A stretch of 64,000 bases of DNA from Dryococelus australis (GCA_029891345.1 CM056994.1:60977251-61041250); one strand, 5' to 3'; counted from the stretch's first letter, positions 1 to 11,529 are shown. Notes: generated by a model from the letters alone, not told the origin. Translations and numbers: made by a program.

Positions 1-56
1 AGAGGAAAAAAGTAACTAGGGCCTCAGAAGTGTTCACTTTGCCATGAACAGCCTAC
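1..56 (+). mobile_element. MITE type C, right end only (cut by window edge)
   Basis: This is the right terminal inverted repeat and adjoining interior of the element seen whole at 17,387-17,629. It ends in the GAACAGCCTA motif shared by all MITEs of this group. Confidence 0.8.
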
Positions 57-285
57 AGACATTGACAAGCTTTTCCACCACGTGATTGTTATATGAAAGA
101 TCGTGATGTTTTCTTGAAACACATTAGTCATAGGGTAGCCGCCGCACGTGTTATTCGATACGTGTTAAATTAAATGTTAAGTTGTTGTAATACTAGCCTA
201 AGCTTGCGGTAAATGAAGGAATTCTATATATCTGTGTGTAAATGTTCGTGTTTGGCTCGAACTCGCATCAGACAAAATATCGGGT

Positions 286-524
286 ATACACTATTCACAG
301 TAAAGTGAGCATTTTTTGAAGCCTTCTCATTTGGAATAATAGTCAATAAATATGTTTTACTGTAGCCTTAGACGTAAACTTTTGCGTGCTGTGAAATGTA
401 TACACTGTGTTTATTACTTACATGGGAATATTTATTTTAAGAAGTGGGGGAAGGATAAAAATGGCTGATAAGGAAAAAGTAACTAAGGCCTCAAAAGTGC
501 TCACTTTGCCGTGTACAGCCTATA
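286..524 (+). mobile_element. MITE type C, complete, about 240 bp
   Basis: The left end reads CTATTCACAGTAAAGTGAGC and the right end is its near reverse complement (GCTCACTTTGCCGTGTACAG). The interior is AT-rich and non-coding. The small open frame inside it has no recognisable protein. Copy 2 has lost the left terminus through a deletion of about 60 bp, which leaves a truncated element at 17,840-18,036. Confidence 0.8.
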
Positions 525-3244
525 TTAACTTATTTTGTAATTATTATTCACGACCTCCAATTGTTTTTTCAAGAGCAAACAATGAAAATACAACTGTGTT
601 TGGAAATTAGAGTTTATAAGCAAGCTCATTTCAATGGGAAAAAGTCACGAATTTAAGTACGAAACAAATATAGCTACCGTAAAAAGGAATTTGGTAATTT
701 TCTCGTTTATCATACGGAAACCAAGCAGGAAAGTACTAAAAATAATATTTTTAACAATTTCTCTATTTTTTTCGATTTAATTGTCATATTTAAATAAAGT
801 AATTGTGCAGGTCAACGTTTTACGTATATTCTTAAACAATACAAATCAGACAAAATTACACAGTTATATTTATTTTATGAAAATTGAATTTACCCATTTA
901 CTTACACAAAAGTAAAATCAGGTACACACGCAACACCAGTGCATCTTGGCGGCGAAAATATTCAGTCGCCAAACTAAAAACACTGAACTTCCCAACCTAA
1001 GTAGAATAAGAGTGGGATGGAGCTGCGCGTCCAAGGTCAAGAAGCGAGGGAGTGATACGAGCGACAATAATACGTACGCCTAGTGCCTCATCGCACCTAT
1101 GCGCAAGGCGTGCAGTGTTTCCGACGTGCCGCTGTACTGTGCAATGAAGATCTGCAACACCAGGGTTTTATTACATGCTATGAAAGTCCACAGATTAAAC
1201 TACCCCTGTATCTTGGTAGTTTTCTCTTGCTGATTAAGTAAACTGCATAGGCAAGCTTTAAATATAGGATATTTGACCATTTTCACGAATTTATTTCTCT
1301 AAGAATACACTCAATGTGACAAAAGTAAAAATAAAATAGGGCATAGATAATTTTTTTAAAATCTTTTCTGACAAAAAGTCGTATTTGCAGAACATTTATT
1401 TACCGAGATACGCGTATTCGCGCAAACAACTATTTCACAAAAAATGCGAGGGTCCAGCCCGCTCGGCGTAGCGGAGCTGACGATATTCTAACACGCAGGT
1501 GGTTACAAAACTTCGCGCTATTGCAACTTCCACCCGTATTTTTCCCCCACGGAGTAATTCTGCTCTCAATAAGAGGCAAAGTGAATAATAATCGTGCTAC
1601 AGGCTGCTTTTGTCTATGTTGCCCCGCCACCTCCCCCCTTTTTTTCTCTGCACCCGGTACAATCGTCAAAGACATATCGGCACTGGCTGAACAGATTTTC
1701 ATTAAGTACGGTATCCACAGAAAGAAAAAATATGTAGGTTCAGAGTATAAACTTCTGAAATACGTAATAGTAGCCTATTTTCCCTGTACGAGTTAATTGA
1801 AAAAGCTCTTAACATACCACGTAATGTAAAGTGCGAGCATATAAAATATTTTATTGTGTGTTGTTTTTGGAAATTTAAACTATTTGTGATTTCTTAATAC
1901 TCAGCACATTTTAATATTATCTGATGAAATTTCTTCTCTCTCACTCCTCTTCCCCCACCCCCCCACCCAAAACCCGGCCAATCAACTGAACTTTCGTAGA
2001 GTTTCCGAAGTGAAGATTTCAGTTTGACATTGGCACAAACAATCAAAAATGGTACTGTATGCTGTGAATTTTTATTGCAAATGCGATAATTTTCTTTCTA
2101 CTTGTCAGTTTTAAGTATTGCGTGAAACATATATTCATGAAGGAGTGTGAAGAATGACTTAGAGATGGAATGTTAAGCCAAGCAGTGGTACCAATTCCGA
2201 CATTCTGAACTTTCGTATGAACTCAGAAAGCTGCAAGGGAGGCAGATTACTTACATATAAGTTAAATTTCAGCATTGTCTCAAAGTCAACAAGTAAATTT
2301 CCGAAAAAATGAAGGAGTATAAGAAATTCCGCATGGAACGGCGAATTCAGAAATCACAAATAATCAAAACATCCTTCATCCTTCCGTTAACTACAAGACT
2401 TATATTTTATGGAATTCATTCCTGCAAACTTAACATTTTCTTTAAGTGAGACAATTTTTTTTCGGTAGAAACGATTATACGCTTAGAACAATTACAGTTT
2501 TCTAACAATGCTACCCTGAACTTACATTATTTTAGTCTCAGATCGTCTACAGTAACGACAGATAGAGAGAAAATCTGTCTCAAGGCGATTAAAATAATTC
2601 ATATAACCTAAATCCATGGTGTAAATACAGTTTCCCACCAAACAACAAATGTCACTGGTCTCTGATTTTCTACTACGTCTTGACTTGTACTAAGATATAA
2701 AATATAACGATACCATAAGTCAAGTCAAGAACTCATACGACCCGTCACGACCCGCACACTGTAGTCATAAACCAATACCTTTGAACACATTGATTCATAT
2801 TCTTAGCACGCTACGGCACATTGAGTCTGTTAAGACAATCGTAAACCCAGTCTAAGAGCGTGGGAGCTGTAGGGACGACCGAGACATGCGCATCAACTCT
2901 CTCATCGCCTCTACGCGCAAAGCAATGAAGTGGCGTGAAGTCTTGCCGTCGATAAAGCGCCTGTATGAGACTCTCAGAGGAAACCGTACCATTTTACGAC
3001 GTAATAATAAAAATAAAGGGTTGATGCTCGTCCCTATTTCTTTTTTAATGTTTTGCACAGGAATGTTCATACTTAAAAATTACCGCAAAAACACCTGTTT
3101 GAGCAATTTTCAGTGTCACAAAAAAATGCTTTAGAAGTAAATGGAGAAACTGAAAAACATTTACACACGCGTAACGTTTCTTAAATGCTATTCATGAGCA
3201 GACCTCGCTCAACACACGTCATAGATGATTCATGGTATCTTCGG
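525..3244. other. AT-rich stretch without recognised gene
   Basis: There is no conserved protein or RNA motif here. A region around 1,430-1,800 is open on both strands (90-91 residues each way). It is retained in copy 2 at about 19,030-19,340 but resembles nothing I know. Two short GC-richer segments, near 1,010-1,150 and 2,850-2,990, share a CTCATCGC-CCTACGCGCAA pattern, so they may be remnants of one repeat. A pyrimidine-rich run lies at 1,930-1,980. Confidence 0.5.
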
Positions 3245-3650
3245 CCTTTTCTGAAGCCCTGCTAAAGTTATACTTCAAGGATATTCCTCCACCTCGTGCA
3301 AAACAAGCGTAACTAAGTTTGGAAGATTACACCGGAGGGACAACGCGCCGGATTCGTGCGCACTATGTTGTAACAGTATTTTGTATAAGAACTATTTCTT
3401 ACTTGGTGCTACCAACACACATGTTTTCTCACTGTTTATATTCAAAGTATTTACAAATGAAACATTACAATTTATAGATAAAATATTAATAACATTTCAA
3501 TAACAGAAAAATAAAAGTAACTTTTATGAACACAATTATAAAACGCTTGTGATATATAGCAAATGTTGGAAACAACCAAGCACGTCATACATGGGGTGTT
3601 TTTTCAAAGGTTTGATTCAAAAAGGGCGAAGAAAACGTGAATAGACTATA
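3245..3650 (+). mobile_element. MITE-related repeat, type B
   Basis: It starts CTTTTCTGAAGCCCTGC, which parallels the first interior bases of type A (TTTTGAAAGCCCTGC), then diverges into its own roughly 400-bp interior. Related copies lie at 21,556-21,960, 37,381-37,770 and 58,697-59,010, with a fragment at 56,726-56,792. It has no coding capacity. It is probably non-autonomous and related to type A by module exchange. Confidence 0.65.
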
Positions 3651-4739
3651 GACGGGTTTGTAATAAAACGTTTTCTGGTGAAGCTCTGCACACCGTTCGG
3701 CGGCCTACTCTGCGGCCATCTTATTCGCGTTGGCCGCCAACTACTTCTGTAGTGGGTCACGAACTACCGGAGACCTGACGATTGCACCTGATGACTTCGT
3801 ACGCGAGCGCACTCTGCAAGCAGCTGCACGTTCAACTCGATTTTCTTGTTTGATGCAGACGCAGACACAGCCGTCGGCTGGAGTATTTCCCTCGGGCACT
3901 CACGTTTTTTTTCCTAACTACCATATAACTAAGTGTTAAGTGATAGCCCGGAGGGTAGAGCGGGATTTAATGCGTCTCAGGACTAGACCCTTTACGCCTA
4001 CAAGGATAGGAAATCATGCAAGGAGACATGCATCACAGCAATGAGGGATTGGCCTGCGATTGGGACATGACTACCTCCCTAAGTGTACTTATAGCTAAGC
4101 TATCACTAGAAGAGACTGGGAAAAACCGGCATAGACACCGGAAAAAACCCAGTCGCACTGAAGTTCCTTCGTGCTTGTGCCCTGCCGCTTCCACGCCGTC
4201 ACCTCGTTCCAGGCCGTGTCTCAATTGACTCTCTCGCTCGCTCTCTCTCTCTTTCTCTCTCTCTCTCACACACTCTCTCGGAGGACTTCACGGAGAGCGC
4301 TCTCTGGTCGTCTCAATTAGTCGGAGAGAGCGCCAAAGATTGAGAGCACAGAGAGATAGCGCGAAATCGTATACTCGCTGGCGCTCTCTCGCAGGCGTTA
4401 TATGTGTTTACGTTATTTTCGTGTATTACATAATTTTTGTAGTTTTCTGGGCCAAAACCACGCTGCATTTTAACTGTAAGTGTATGATTTCAACTGTTTT
4501 AAACAGCAAAATAGCCTACGCAACAAGTATTTATAAAAATATAAAAACGGATTTCTGACTAAATCTCTTTTTTTTTTTGTCACTTTGCTGCAACATTACG
4601 GTAAAATATAAAATAAAAATTATTATACTTTATACACTAACGATGTTTTCTGGTAGTGCTATAATTATTTGTGAATTATATTGAACACACATAAATTACT
4701 TACAATAGCCATGATCGCGATTTTAGCTTAACATGATTC
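3651..4739. other. GC-richer stretch with CT/GA inverted segment
   Basis: Sequence from 3,660 to 4,215 is richer in G+C than its surroundings but has no recognisable protein. At 4,218-4,400, CT-rich and GA-rich blocks face each other, and GTGTCTCAATTGACTCTCTC is imperfectly repeated in inverse orientation near 4,325-4,350. A further GGCGCTCTCTCG lies at 4,379-4,391. The segment could be a small foldback element. Copy 2 keeps it at about 22,530-22,690 with a shorter CT tract. The rest, to 4,739, is plain AT-rich DNA. Confidence 0.45.
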
Positions 4740-5087
4740 CCCGTCTTATGGTATCAGTGCGCACAGCCAGTCTCCGTGTCCCAATATTGAACAGATTGTC
4801 TGCCAATAACGTCTAGCGAAAACTACATTATTTGATTTTAGGTTAGAAAACTTATTTGTAAACAATTGCTTAGAGATGTTGTTATACGTCCGCTAACCAA
4901 TTCGTAATGCAGTTTGACTAAATTAATATAATGGTGCTTGTCATTTAAAAATTAAGATATAAACAAACACGTTCATCACTGTTTACCACGTGTCTTTGAC
5001 AGCTGTGTATGTTCCTTTGGGGTAGGTCAATGTTGGGTACACGGGCAGAAGACGAATAAGCGATCTACTTCATCTTTAGTCTATGCC
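4740..5087 (+). mobile_element. Inverted-terminal repeat element, type F
   Basis: The central 200 bp matches the reverse complement of 59,805-60,020, for example TTTGTAAACAA...GCTT..GAGATGT and GTGCTTGTCATTTAAAAATTAAGATAT. The right end, CATCTTTAGTCTATG, recurs at the corresponding end of the second copy, and the two ends of the element are imperfect inverted repeats (CTCCGTGTCCCAA at the left, TTGGGTACACGGG at the right). It is non-coding, so a non-autonomous DNA element is likely. Confidence 0.6.
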
Positions 5088-5154
5088 AGCTCCACCCTCA
5101 CTGGAACTAAGGTTTATTCCCCTCACGTTGGGAAGCTCAATGTATTTAGTCAGG

Positions 5155-5612
5155 TATAGGCTGTTTACTGTAAAATGAGCACTTTTGAAAGCTCTGCTTA
5201 AGATCTACTTGTGTGCACGTTGTGTATTTTTCCACCTCATGTAAAATTTGCGTTGCCATGGACCTCATCACATTATTCATGCATCGGTCAAGAGACACTG
5301 TAAAATTATTAGAAAAGGAACATTTCACAAATATGCTCATTTTAAACTTCGATGCATTATAAAAAAACAGAAAAAGAAAGAAATAATCTAAGTAATTTTA
5401 AATGGTTACCAAAACTATAATAGTCAATATATATAGTTTATTTTAACCTAAGACGTTCTCTAATGAGTGCGGTGGAATATTCGCACTATGTTTATTACTT
5501 GCCAGGCAATACAGTATTTATTTGAAAATGTGGTTAAATGATAAAAAAAACTGCTAGGAGGGAAAAGTAACTAGGACTCCAAAAGGGTTCAGTTTACCGT
5601 GAACAACCTATA
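5155..5612 (+). mobile_element. Chimeric MITE: left half type A, right half type C
   Basis: The sequence begins TATAGGCTGTTTACTGTAAA and ends ACCGTGAACAACCTATA. Up to about 5,415 it follows type A (AGATCTACTTGTGTGCAC, then CATGCATCGGTCAAG, then AAATGGTTACC). From ATAATAGTCAAT at about 5,417 it follows type C to its right terminus. A template switch or recombination between related MITEs is the simplest explanation. Copy 2 has the same chimera at 23,444-23,900. Confidence 0.8.
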
Positions 5613-6091
5613 ATTGCAATTTTCATAAGTTAAATGAAGTTGTGTAACATCTTCTGAGCTGTGTGTGTTATACTCCGCGTAAAGAATAAACCTTGTTCTT
5701 CGCACTGGAGTTGACGTATAACGATATATGTTCATGCACATGTTAAATTTTCTGTCATAAATTGGATTCAGCAAAATCTGCACTTACACAATTACTAAAT
5801 GATTTAAATAACGCAAGTGAATCGAATAATAGTATTGTGAAATGGTTAAAAATATAATTTTTAGGTCTTTCCTGTGCAGTTTCAGTAAGCCAAAGAAGAA
5901 AAATACTAAGTCCCTTTTAAAGTCAGCTTTGCTTTTAAACTCATAAGGTTGAATTGTGCTTGCTTATGAATGCCCAATGCTAATCACAGTTGTATGTTTA
6001 CAGTTTCCTTTTCTAAACACCAATAGGAGGCTGTGGATAATAGTTACGGAATGAAGTTAATGCTTCAAATTTTGGCTGCGGCGAAAATAGG
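5613..6091. other. AT-rich spacer, no gene seen
   Basis: The small open frames lack any recognised motif. The segment is almost identical in copy 2 (23,901-24,379). Confidence 0.5.
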
Positions 6092-6512
6092 TAAAAGCTG
6101 TTCACGATAATGTGAGCACTTTTGAAATCAACTTTAGAAAAAAGTCACCACCTCTGCCTGCATATGTTTTAATGGGCGCACTGAGGGACATGCGCCAGTA
6201 AAGTTGGTAATGATGGATGTAAAGTACTTCCATATCTTAACGTCGAATATAAAGTGTTAGGTATCCATTTAAAATAGCTTAAATTATTGCTTCGCTTTCT
6301 TTTCTTTATGCATCGAAGTGTAAAATTAACCAGTTTTGTAACATATTTTATTTCTAAAACTTTAACAGTGTCAACTGACCGACACATGAATGAAGTGATG
6401 AGGCCCATGGTAATGCTAATTTTACATGAGGCGTAAGAATACACAACGTAGATACAAGTAGATATTAAAGAGGGGCTTCAAAAGTGCTAATTTAACCGTG
6501 AACAGCCTATAT
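6092..6512 (-). mobile_element. MITE type A, complete, reverse orientation
   Basis: The left end is GCTGTTCACGATAATGTGAGC and the right end is the inverse, AACCGTGAACAGC. The interior is asymmetric and matches other A copies read backwards (GTCACC..CTGCCTGCATAT, then CGACACATGAATGAAGTGATGAGGCCCATGG near the far end). There is no open reading frame. Confidence 0.85.
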
Positions 6513-6984
6513 ATTACAATTAGAACCAAACACGAACTTTTACACAAAAATATATTTAATTTATCCAGTCACTGCCAGCTTAAAAGCGACCTCTTTGGAA
6601 CCCCAACGCACATAGCGACGGAAAATTTCCCTTAATGGAATCTCTCCCATGAGTAATCTCGTTTTGTTTCCAACCTGAGTGGAATAAACCTTGCCAGCAC
6701 TCAAGACCTAGCCTTTAATAGATGTTGATTCCTTCCATCTTGTATTTATCAGTTTTCTCGCTATGCCTTTTGGTTCGTAGATTGGATGCGTCAAAAATTC
6801 TGGTGCGACAGAACATACGTAAATTACAGCTTTTGAAAATTTATTAATTTGTTGTAGCTCCACCACCTTCATTACTTTCTAATATGTGACAGCTGAAAAG
6901 AAAAGAAAAATATTTTATGCGAGTGACTGCCAAGGCGATAACACCAAGAGACACCATGACATTATTTCAGGAAGTTTCCTAAGC

Positions 6985-7150
6985 TATAGGCTGTTCATGG
7001 TAAAGTGAGCACATTTGAGGCCCTTTTTACTTTTTTCCCATCAGCCAATTTATATCCTTCCACCCCTTTTCAAAATAAATTTTGTCATGTAAGTAATAAG
7101 CAGAGTGCATGTATTTCACCAGACTTTAATGTTATCATCTGATGCCACAG

Positions 7151-7207
<57 letters not shown>

Positions 7208-7265
7208 CTGTTATTCCAAATGAGAGAACTTACAAAAATGCTCACTTTACCGTGAATAGCCTATA
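6985..7265 (-). mobile_element. MITE type C, reverse, with internal (TA)n expansion
   Basis: The termini TATAGGCTGTTCATGG and CCGTGAATAGCCTATA are near-perfect inverses. The interior matches the reverse complement of the 17,387-17,629 element. An AT-rich spot inside it has expanded to about 52 bp of TA repeats (7,153-7,204). The equivalent site in copy 2 is only a few repeats long. Confidence 0.85.
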
Positions 7266-7331
7266 CAGACCTACACTATTCCCTGTCAGTTCGCAAAACA
7301 ACAAACTGCCAGGTTTTGGATTGAAGGGGAA

Positions 7332-7545
7332 TGATTTGGGCGGGTCTTAACAGCGAGGTCTTGAGAGCCGAAGTAGGCGAAGAGAAGAAAGGTGAATATG
7401 GAGCACCGGAAATGGGAGAACCTTGAGAAAACCTGCCGACCAGTGGCATCGTCCGGCACGATTCCCACATGCGAAAAAGCCAGGGAACCGGTTTGCGTCG
7501 GTGGGATGGCGTGCGGCGGGAGGTGGGAGGCGGGTGTCTAATTCA
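7332..7545 (-). mobile_element. tRNA-headed SINE (GGCCGC type), degenerate
   Basis: Read on the minus strand it contains the body shared with the copy at 11,530-11,957 (CGTGCCGGACGATGCC, GGTTTTCTC, GGCTCTCAAGACCTCGCTGTTAAGA). The tRNA-like head is only partly retained at the right side. It is paralogous to 25,588-25,800 in copy 2. Open frames across it are SINE-derived, not genes. Confidence 0.75.
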
Positions 7546-8039
7546 CATTTTAAAGTCGTTGCATTTGCATTCAGGTCTGTGGCTTAGACCTAAAAGTAAC
7601 ATTATATTCGAAATGTTTGAGTGCGAGGCGTTTCAACCCCATCCGCTTCGTTCTTTTACACAAGTATTACACTTGGAGATGTGTAACTGTTCTTTGTAAT
7701 CAATACTTCCGAGGACATTATTAAATATTTAATTCAATCTATTTACTGAAAAGCTTCATACATATATACATACATATATAAATATATATATATATATGCC
7801 AACATTACCTGAAATACACACATTAATAGACCATGTTCAATAATTATATCTAGTTGCATAGAATTATATCTATGTTCTTATCTCATCACTTACATATTAA
7901 ATGACAGATGATAAGTAGGGTTTGCGAAGTTAAACCAAATCAGATTCTTTCAGAAGAGCGAGCAAGCATTGCTGGTGTTATGCTATGAAACACTTTTGGA
8001 GGGGGTGGTCTAACGGATGAAATAATGGGGCTCGAGGAA
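7546..8039. other. AT-rich spacer with short TA/CATA runs
   Basis: It holds short (TA)n at about 7,760-7,797 and no recognisable coding or RNA sequence. It lies just 3' of the Transib remnant. Confidence 0.5.
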
Positions 8040-9621
8040 GTTCATAACATATTTAGAAAGTCCCTGTTAATCCTCGCTCGCGACGTTTTCCGGCACCTGT
8101 TTTCTCGAAACCGTCGAAAATCTTTATTTCGGGCTTTTTGAGGTTCTTCTTTAAGCATCCCTATAGGCAAAAGTGCGACAGAAATTCCATCAGCTCCATT
8201 AATAAGGATTTTGTGTTGTGATGTTGGCATGGGATACCAGCTGTACTCATTCACATACAGATGCGCTGTGTCCAAGGCATATGCCAAGAAAGCGTCAATA
8301 TCGACTGCAAAATCACTCGACAGAACGCGCAGTATAGTGCAGATTTTGTAATAAGTTCTTCGTTGACAACGGTGATTTCTGCGGACTGCTGGGCGTATGC
8401 AAAAAACAGCGAGCAGTATTTCCGTCGTGTATTGTTCCCTTTCCTCGATGAACAACGCCAATCAAAATTCATATTTCACTTTTGAACAAGTCTTGGATTT
8501 TCGACTGTCTTGCTTCAATTTGTGCTTTCAGCTCTTTCGTTATATATCGCGATTTAAATCGCAGTCCATACGACATACAGGAACCATTATAAAAAGCGTG
8601 CATATGCATGCAACGTTGATAGGCCATATTGACTAACACTTTCATCAATTGACCTCTTCACAACCAAATCTATATTGTTAAGATTTTTAGGGGTCGCACC
8701 GTACACATTGCTACACTCAGCTGAGGTTGTTTCCATCAATGCATTACAAGCCTTCCCGTCAATCATCATCATCGCTAACTAGTGATGCACCTTCAAGTGA
8801 GATGTAGCTGCGTTTTCCAGAACCATGTGTCGAAATTCTGCGATTTGTACATGCATACATTTCTTTTCTGCTATAATTTTAGCGGTAGTTTCAGCCGCTA
8901 ACTATAGCTTTATTGACCTACAATAACGAGTAGCTGATGGCCGCGGAATTTGCCACACGATTAATTTTTTCCCAATATCTGGAATTAATCCTTACATTTG
9001 CAGAGGCACTAAGCATGTCATTAACACTCATATCAAAAGATCACTTCCTAGTTACTTCTTTGTTTGTAAGTTGCATGTCCACTTCTACCGTCACAACCCC
9101 ATTTTGAAAGTAAAATTAGGTTTTCACGTTCGTCAAAAGGAAGAGTCAGTAAAACATTTTCTTGCAGTTCGATTATTCGTTTCACTATCAGATCTAAGAG
9201 AGCCTGCAATATGATTTCCACTTTCGATTCGGTGATAGTCACACTTTCTTCTGACGGATAACACTCTTCGTTTTGCGTTACGAACTTTAGTGTATGATGG
9301 GTATCGTTTTGCTCCTCTAGACTTTGCCTCCATTCGTAATGTTTAATAAATCTCTCTAGAAAAGTCAGCCTCTAGCATAACTGATAGTGCTTCACATGGA
9401 GTGTACGGTGTTGAGGTATTTAAATGATGCTGTCTGTAAGGCTCATTGATTTTGCCCGCGCGAGTTGGTGTTGTAAAAACTGCTTCACTTATAACTTTGG
9501 ACTCTTCGAGTTTTCCAGCTGATCGAAGGCTCATTTGCGCTGCACAAACTAGGACCTCCGGAGGTGCACGCTCTTGTAATTCTTGCACTTTCCGCCTTTT
9601 AATCCTTTCCGATGAAGAGGC

Positions 9622-9715
<94 letters not shown>

Positions 9716-10235
9716 CTCCTCTCTCTCTCTCAGGTCTACCAATTACTGCAAATCATAAAATTAATAGAGTGTCAGAAATAAATAGAAATAATATGACAGT
9801 CTTGTAATCATTAAGATGGTATTTGGTTACTTGCCAGTGTCATTCGTTCTTGCGGTTTATTTGTCTGGAATCGCAAATGTAACAGGTGTGTCAAGCCAGG
9901 TGAGGTATTTCTTGCAAAACTTTGCTTCGATCATGCACGAGTCATCCCACCTTTTCTTGACAGCAGCGTATTTTTTTGCGTCAATCTAATTTTACAGCCA
10001 TCCAATCATTTCTCCGACATATCTTGACGGAAGGCACGTTTAATGACACCGTCGATATGTTCGAAACGATATTTCCACGGTTTGAATTTTTCTACTTCAT
10101 CAACCGATACAACGGTCGATGTGCTATTGTAAATGACATCTTCGTAATCCGCATACCAAACCACAAAAACAGAACGCCTTTACTGCTACTACACACAGCG
10201 ACTAATCACGACTTGGGTGAATTCTCATTTTGAAC
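8040..10235 (-). pseudogene. Transib (RAG1-like) transposase remnant, copy 1
   Basis: In an intact element this enzyme cuts at the terminal repeats and pastes the transposon elsewhere. It belongs to the superfamily that gave rise to vertebrate RAG1. Read leftwards from about 9,590, frames carry YTPCEAL, then CYPSEE with TITESKVE, then LQALLDL, KWGCDGRSGH (first catalytic Asp, codon 9,087-9,095 region), MMMIDGKACNAL (second Asp, 8,758-8,760), YGLSTLHAYARF, then YSWYPMP, HKILINGAD, PIGMLKEE and RNKDFRRFRE. The last block parallels the RAG1 segment that holds its catalytic Glu; here that position is Lys (AAA, 8,135-8,137). At least five frameshifts or stops break the gene. Coding-like minus-strand sequence continues upstream of a (CT)n tract to about 10,235 and may be the N-terminal part. 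Family assignment is from remembered motifs. Confidence 0.75.
9626..9731. repeat. (CT)n microsatellite
   Basis: About 105 bp of almost pure CT lies inside the upstream part of the Transib remnant. The copy 2 tract (27,935-28,015) is shorter and interrupted. Serine-leucine open frames across it are artefacts of the repeat. Confidence 0.95.
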
Positions 10236-11529
10236 TGTTGCTGAGGGAGCACTGGAAAGTCTGTGATAAACAACCTGCCGATGCAGGTACCCACAGATAA
10301 CTCTACCTTCGTTGCCTTTTCAGCAGATTGCAGCGCGCGCGTCCGATCTAAACGTAGTCAGTCGTGCGCAGTTCCCTGCTAGATCCACTCTATTTCGCAA
10401 GGTAGCAAGAAGTGGCATGTAATTTTTTGACACACGTAGCCAAAGAAGTACGCTTTACGTTAAAAAAAGGGAAGAACGCGGGATATAGCGAGGAATTTTT
10501 ATAGGCCTCGTCCAACTTTTCCAAATGCTTATAAAAAGCACATGTTTTGAAATACATCCAATGATATCAAAACGTATATTACGATAAAGTTTTGGACATT
10601 AACGTGTGACGAATAACGAACGAGGATTAAGTACGTCTGGTTGTAATCGTAAACTGAGTCTTATTCATCAAGTGACGGCCCGTCGTACTCAGCGACACTT
10701 TACGGGTTCGTACAGTGAGTCAGAGCAAGTGTCTATTTTAGGTTCGAATTTCGAACAATATATACACCTTTACAAGTGCATCAAGGTGATTTTGTTCACA
10801 CTGGACATTTGTCTTCGCCGTTAGAGGTCTAACATCTTTCTAAAACAAAAATTACTTTTGTGACTTTTGGCCACGTTTTGGGGTTTTGGGTCCACTGTGA
10901 GCCGCGGACCCAACCTGGTTTTCGTTTTGGGGAGGGGGGGGACTATAAATCCAAGCCGGCAGGAATCAATCCGCCTTGAGCGCTGGCGAAACCCTCTCAA
11001 TTCTCTCATTTCATTTACATTTGACCCATTATGAAGGACTCTGGGTGGACAAACGAACCCACACAAATAATACATCACGTATCAATACAAACAATAATAT
11101 TCAGTATATTGATGTCGAACTACCCACACACAGACATCAAAAATACAGATATACGCAAGAACAAATAAACTGAAGAAACAGCACTTACACTATACAACAC
11201 ATACATAAACAACATTACACTGTCACCAACACAACAACGACACAAGACACAATACATCATACACAAGACAGACACCTCACAAAACGACAAACGACGGCCC
11301 CTCTGTCTCCGGAGAGGATGATGGGGCGAGGGTTTTTCAGGGTGGAGGCAGAGGAATTTTAACTTTTGATCTTTTTAAATTATAACTTAACTTTTTCTTC
11401 TAGATTTTAACAAAATAATTTTAGGTCTCTGTTTTAAAATTTATCTTGTTTTTTTAATGTTATAACGCGACAAATTTTATGTTTCAACCATTTTATAAAT
11501 TAATTCTTAATTCAAGCAACTGAGACTAG
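10236..11529. other. Spacer with G-run and a G-depleted A/C-rich block
   Basis: No gene is recognised. A G-rich spot at 10,930-10,940 is longer in copy 2 (a run of 13 G, about 29,209-29,221). From about 11,070 to 11,285 the plus strand is made almost entirely of A, C and T with hardly any G (ACAACACAACAACGACACAA-like). An A+T-rich tail follows to the SINE at 11,530. Confidence 0.5.

Noticed and set aside
1430-1796. Gene overlapping on both strands (90 and 91 residues)
   Set aside because: Neither frame has a domain or codon pattern of its own, and small changes in copy 2 shorten both, so neither is supported.
9446-9781. 111-residue frame with a long Ser-Leu run
   Set aside because: The run is the (CT)n microsatellite; the true signal here is the minus-strand Transib relic.
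10221-10230. Transib terminal repeat of the CACWRTG type
   Set aside because: I looked for paired CACAGTG/CACTGTG-like ends around the relic and found only isolated matches (for example near 10,892), not an inverted pair.
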